Shown: positions 5,563 to 5,944 of the stretch, one piece after another
How the letters are laid out: each line of letters begins with the position of its first letter
Position numbering within the stretch: position 1 is the stretch's first letter
Origin: Campylobacterota bacterium
GTDB taxonomy: Bacteria; Campylobacterota; Campylobacteria; Campylobacterales; Sulfurovaceae
Length of the DNA stretch: 5,944 nt
Direction: 5' to 3'
Assembly: GCA_013153675.1 (NCBI GenBank)
Contig: JAADEA010000023.1
Location: 1 to 5,944 of the forward strand
Position numbers and translations under genes: made by a program
The notes under the pieces: model-generated
Seen by the model: only the letters and a program-made list of their open reading frames with translations
What the model was told of the DNA's origin: nothing
The model's database searches: none

Positions 5563-5583
5563 GCTTTTGCCTACTCCTTTTTT
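5558..5583. terminator. Intrinsic terminator shared by hup and dnaJ
   Basis: AGTAGGC (5558-5564), loop TTTT, GCCTACT (5569-5575), then CC and six T on the plus strand. The 7-bp perfect stem plus T-run is a good rho-independent terminator for hup. On the minus strand the same hairpin follows with only a short T-run (TTTCC), so it should be weaker for dnaJ. The hup stop (5560-5562) lies in the left arm and the dnaJ stop (5571-5573) in the right arm. Confidence 0.8.
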
Positions 5584-5944
5584 GGTTTTTTAATCCATTT
5601 TTTAAATCTCTCAATAGCAGACTCTAATATCCCTTTATGAGGTTCACTCTCTACTCCAAAACTATTTTGAAGCTTTAATAAGAGCTCTTTTTGTTCTGGA
5701 GTGATTTTTTGAGGATATACAATATTTACTTGAATAATTAAATCTCCTCTATGATTTGGGTTATGTACATCTACTACCCCTTTTTCTCTTAATATAAATT
5801 GCTCTTTATCTTTTGTGTTTGGTGGAATTTTTAATTCTATCTCTCCATCAATTGATGGTATTTTAATAGTTCCTCCTAAAATGGCTTGGGTAAAGAATAT
5901 AGGAACTTCTATATATAAATTTATTCCATCCCTAATAAAATGTT
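5571..5944 (-). CDS. dnaJ: Chaperone DnaJ (Hsp40), C-terminal part only
   Basis: The last 123 residues are visible; the J domain and the rest lie beyond the window. DnaJ delivers unfolded substrates to DnaK and stimulates its ATPase. The segment is the second beta-sandwich of the substrate-binding region: RDGINLYIEVPIFFTQAILG, then IKIPSIDGEIELKIPP, the REKGV turn, RGDLIIQVNIVYPQKITPEQ, and a C-terminal tail SFGVESEPHKGILESA followed by a basic amphipathic helix ending WIKKPKKE. The PHKG-type tail resembles full-length DnaJ more than CbpA, but the deciding zinc-finger region is not in view, so a CbpA-type paralogue remains possible. The stop codon lies within the hairpin shared with hup. With the J-domain protein at 1-246, the window holds two separate J-protein genes. 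Confidence 0.87.
   Translation of the reverse strand, partial: HFIRDGINLYIEVPIFFTQAILGGTIKIPSIDGEIELKIPPNTKDKEQFILREKGVVDVHNPNHRGDLIIQVNIVYPQKITPEQKELLLKLQNSFGVESEPHKGILESAIERFKKWIKKPKKE

Overview
The window is low-GC DNA that reads as Campylobacterota (Epsilonproteobacteria). The main clues are an F-type ATP synthase c subunit with an N-terminal signal-like extension, encoded alone rather than in an atp operon; a Helicobacter-like HU protein; a sulfide:quinone-oxidoreductase-family flavoprotein; and promoters with strong TATAAT -10 boxes but no clear -35. The genus cannot be fixed from sequence alone. Genes are packed tightly, and most of it is core chromosome rather than an accessory island.

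Layout: (1) 1-246, the 3' end of a small J-domain protein, followed after 53 bp by pnp (300-2414), polynucleotide phosphorylase with all its domains. (2) 2548-3711, an FAD disulfide-reductase-like protein of the SQR family with its own promoter. It converges on a small exported L,D-transpeptidase (3729-4283, minus), and one hairpin carrying parts of both stop codons closes the two genes. (3) 4284-4467, a divergent promoter region. The atpE transcript should begin almost exactly at an 11-bp stem enclosing a 32-nt purine-rich loop. (4) atpE (4468-4776), then a hairpin whose loop holds a perfect -10 box for tRNA-Leu(GAG) at 4827-4913. (5) 4914-5277, a 364-bp very AT-rich gap with no intact gene. 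It holds a T11A7 tract, a broken minus-strand reading frame and the hup promoter. (6) hup (5278-5562), convergent with the 3' end of dnaJ (5571 to the window end, minus), again sharing a terminator that contains both stop codons.

The products serve RNA turnover (Pnp), protein folding (two J-domain proteins), energy metabolism (AtpE, SQR-like flavoprotein), cell wall modification (Ldt), nucleoid structure (HU) and translation (tRNA). They do not form one pathway. The items most worth following up are the structured atpE leader, the SQR homologue in which one redox cysteine is replaced by arginine, and the possible gene remnant beside tRNA-Leu.
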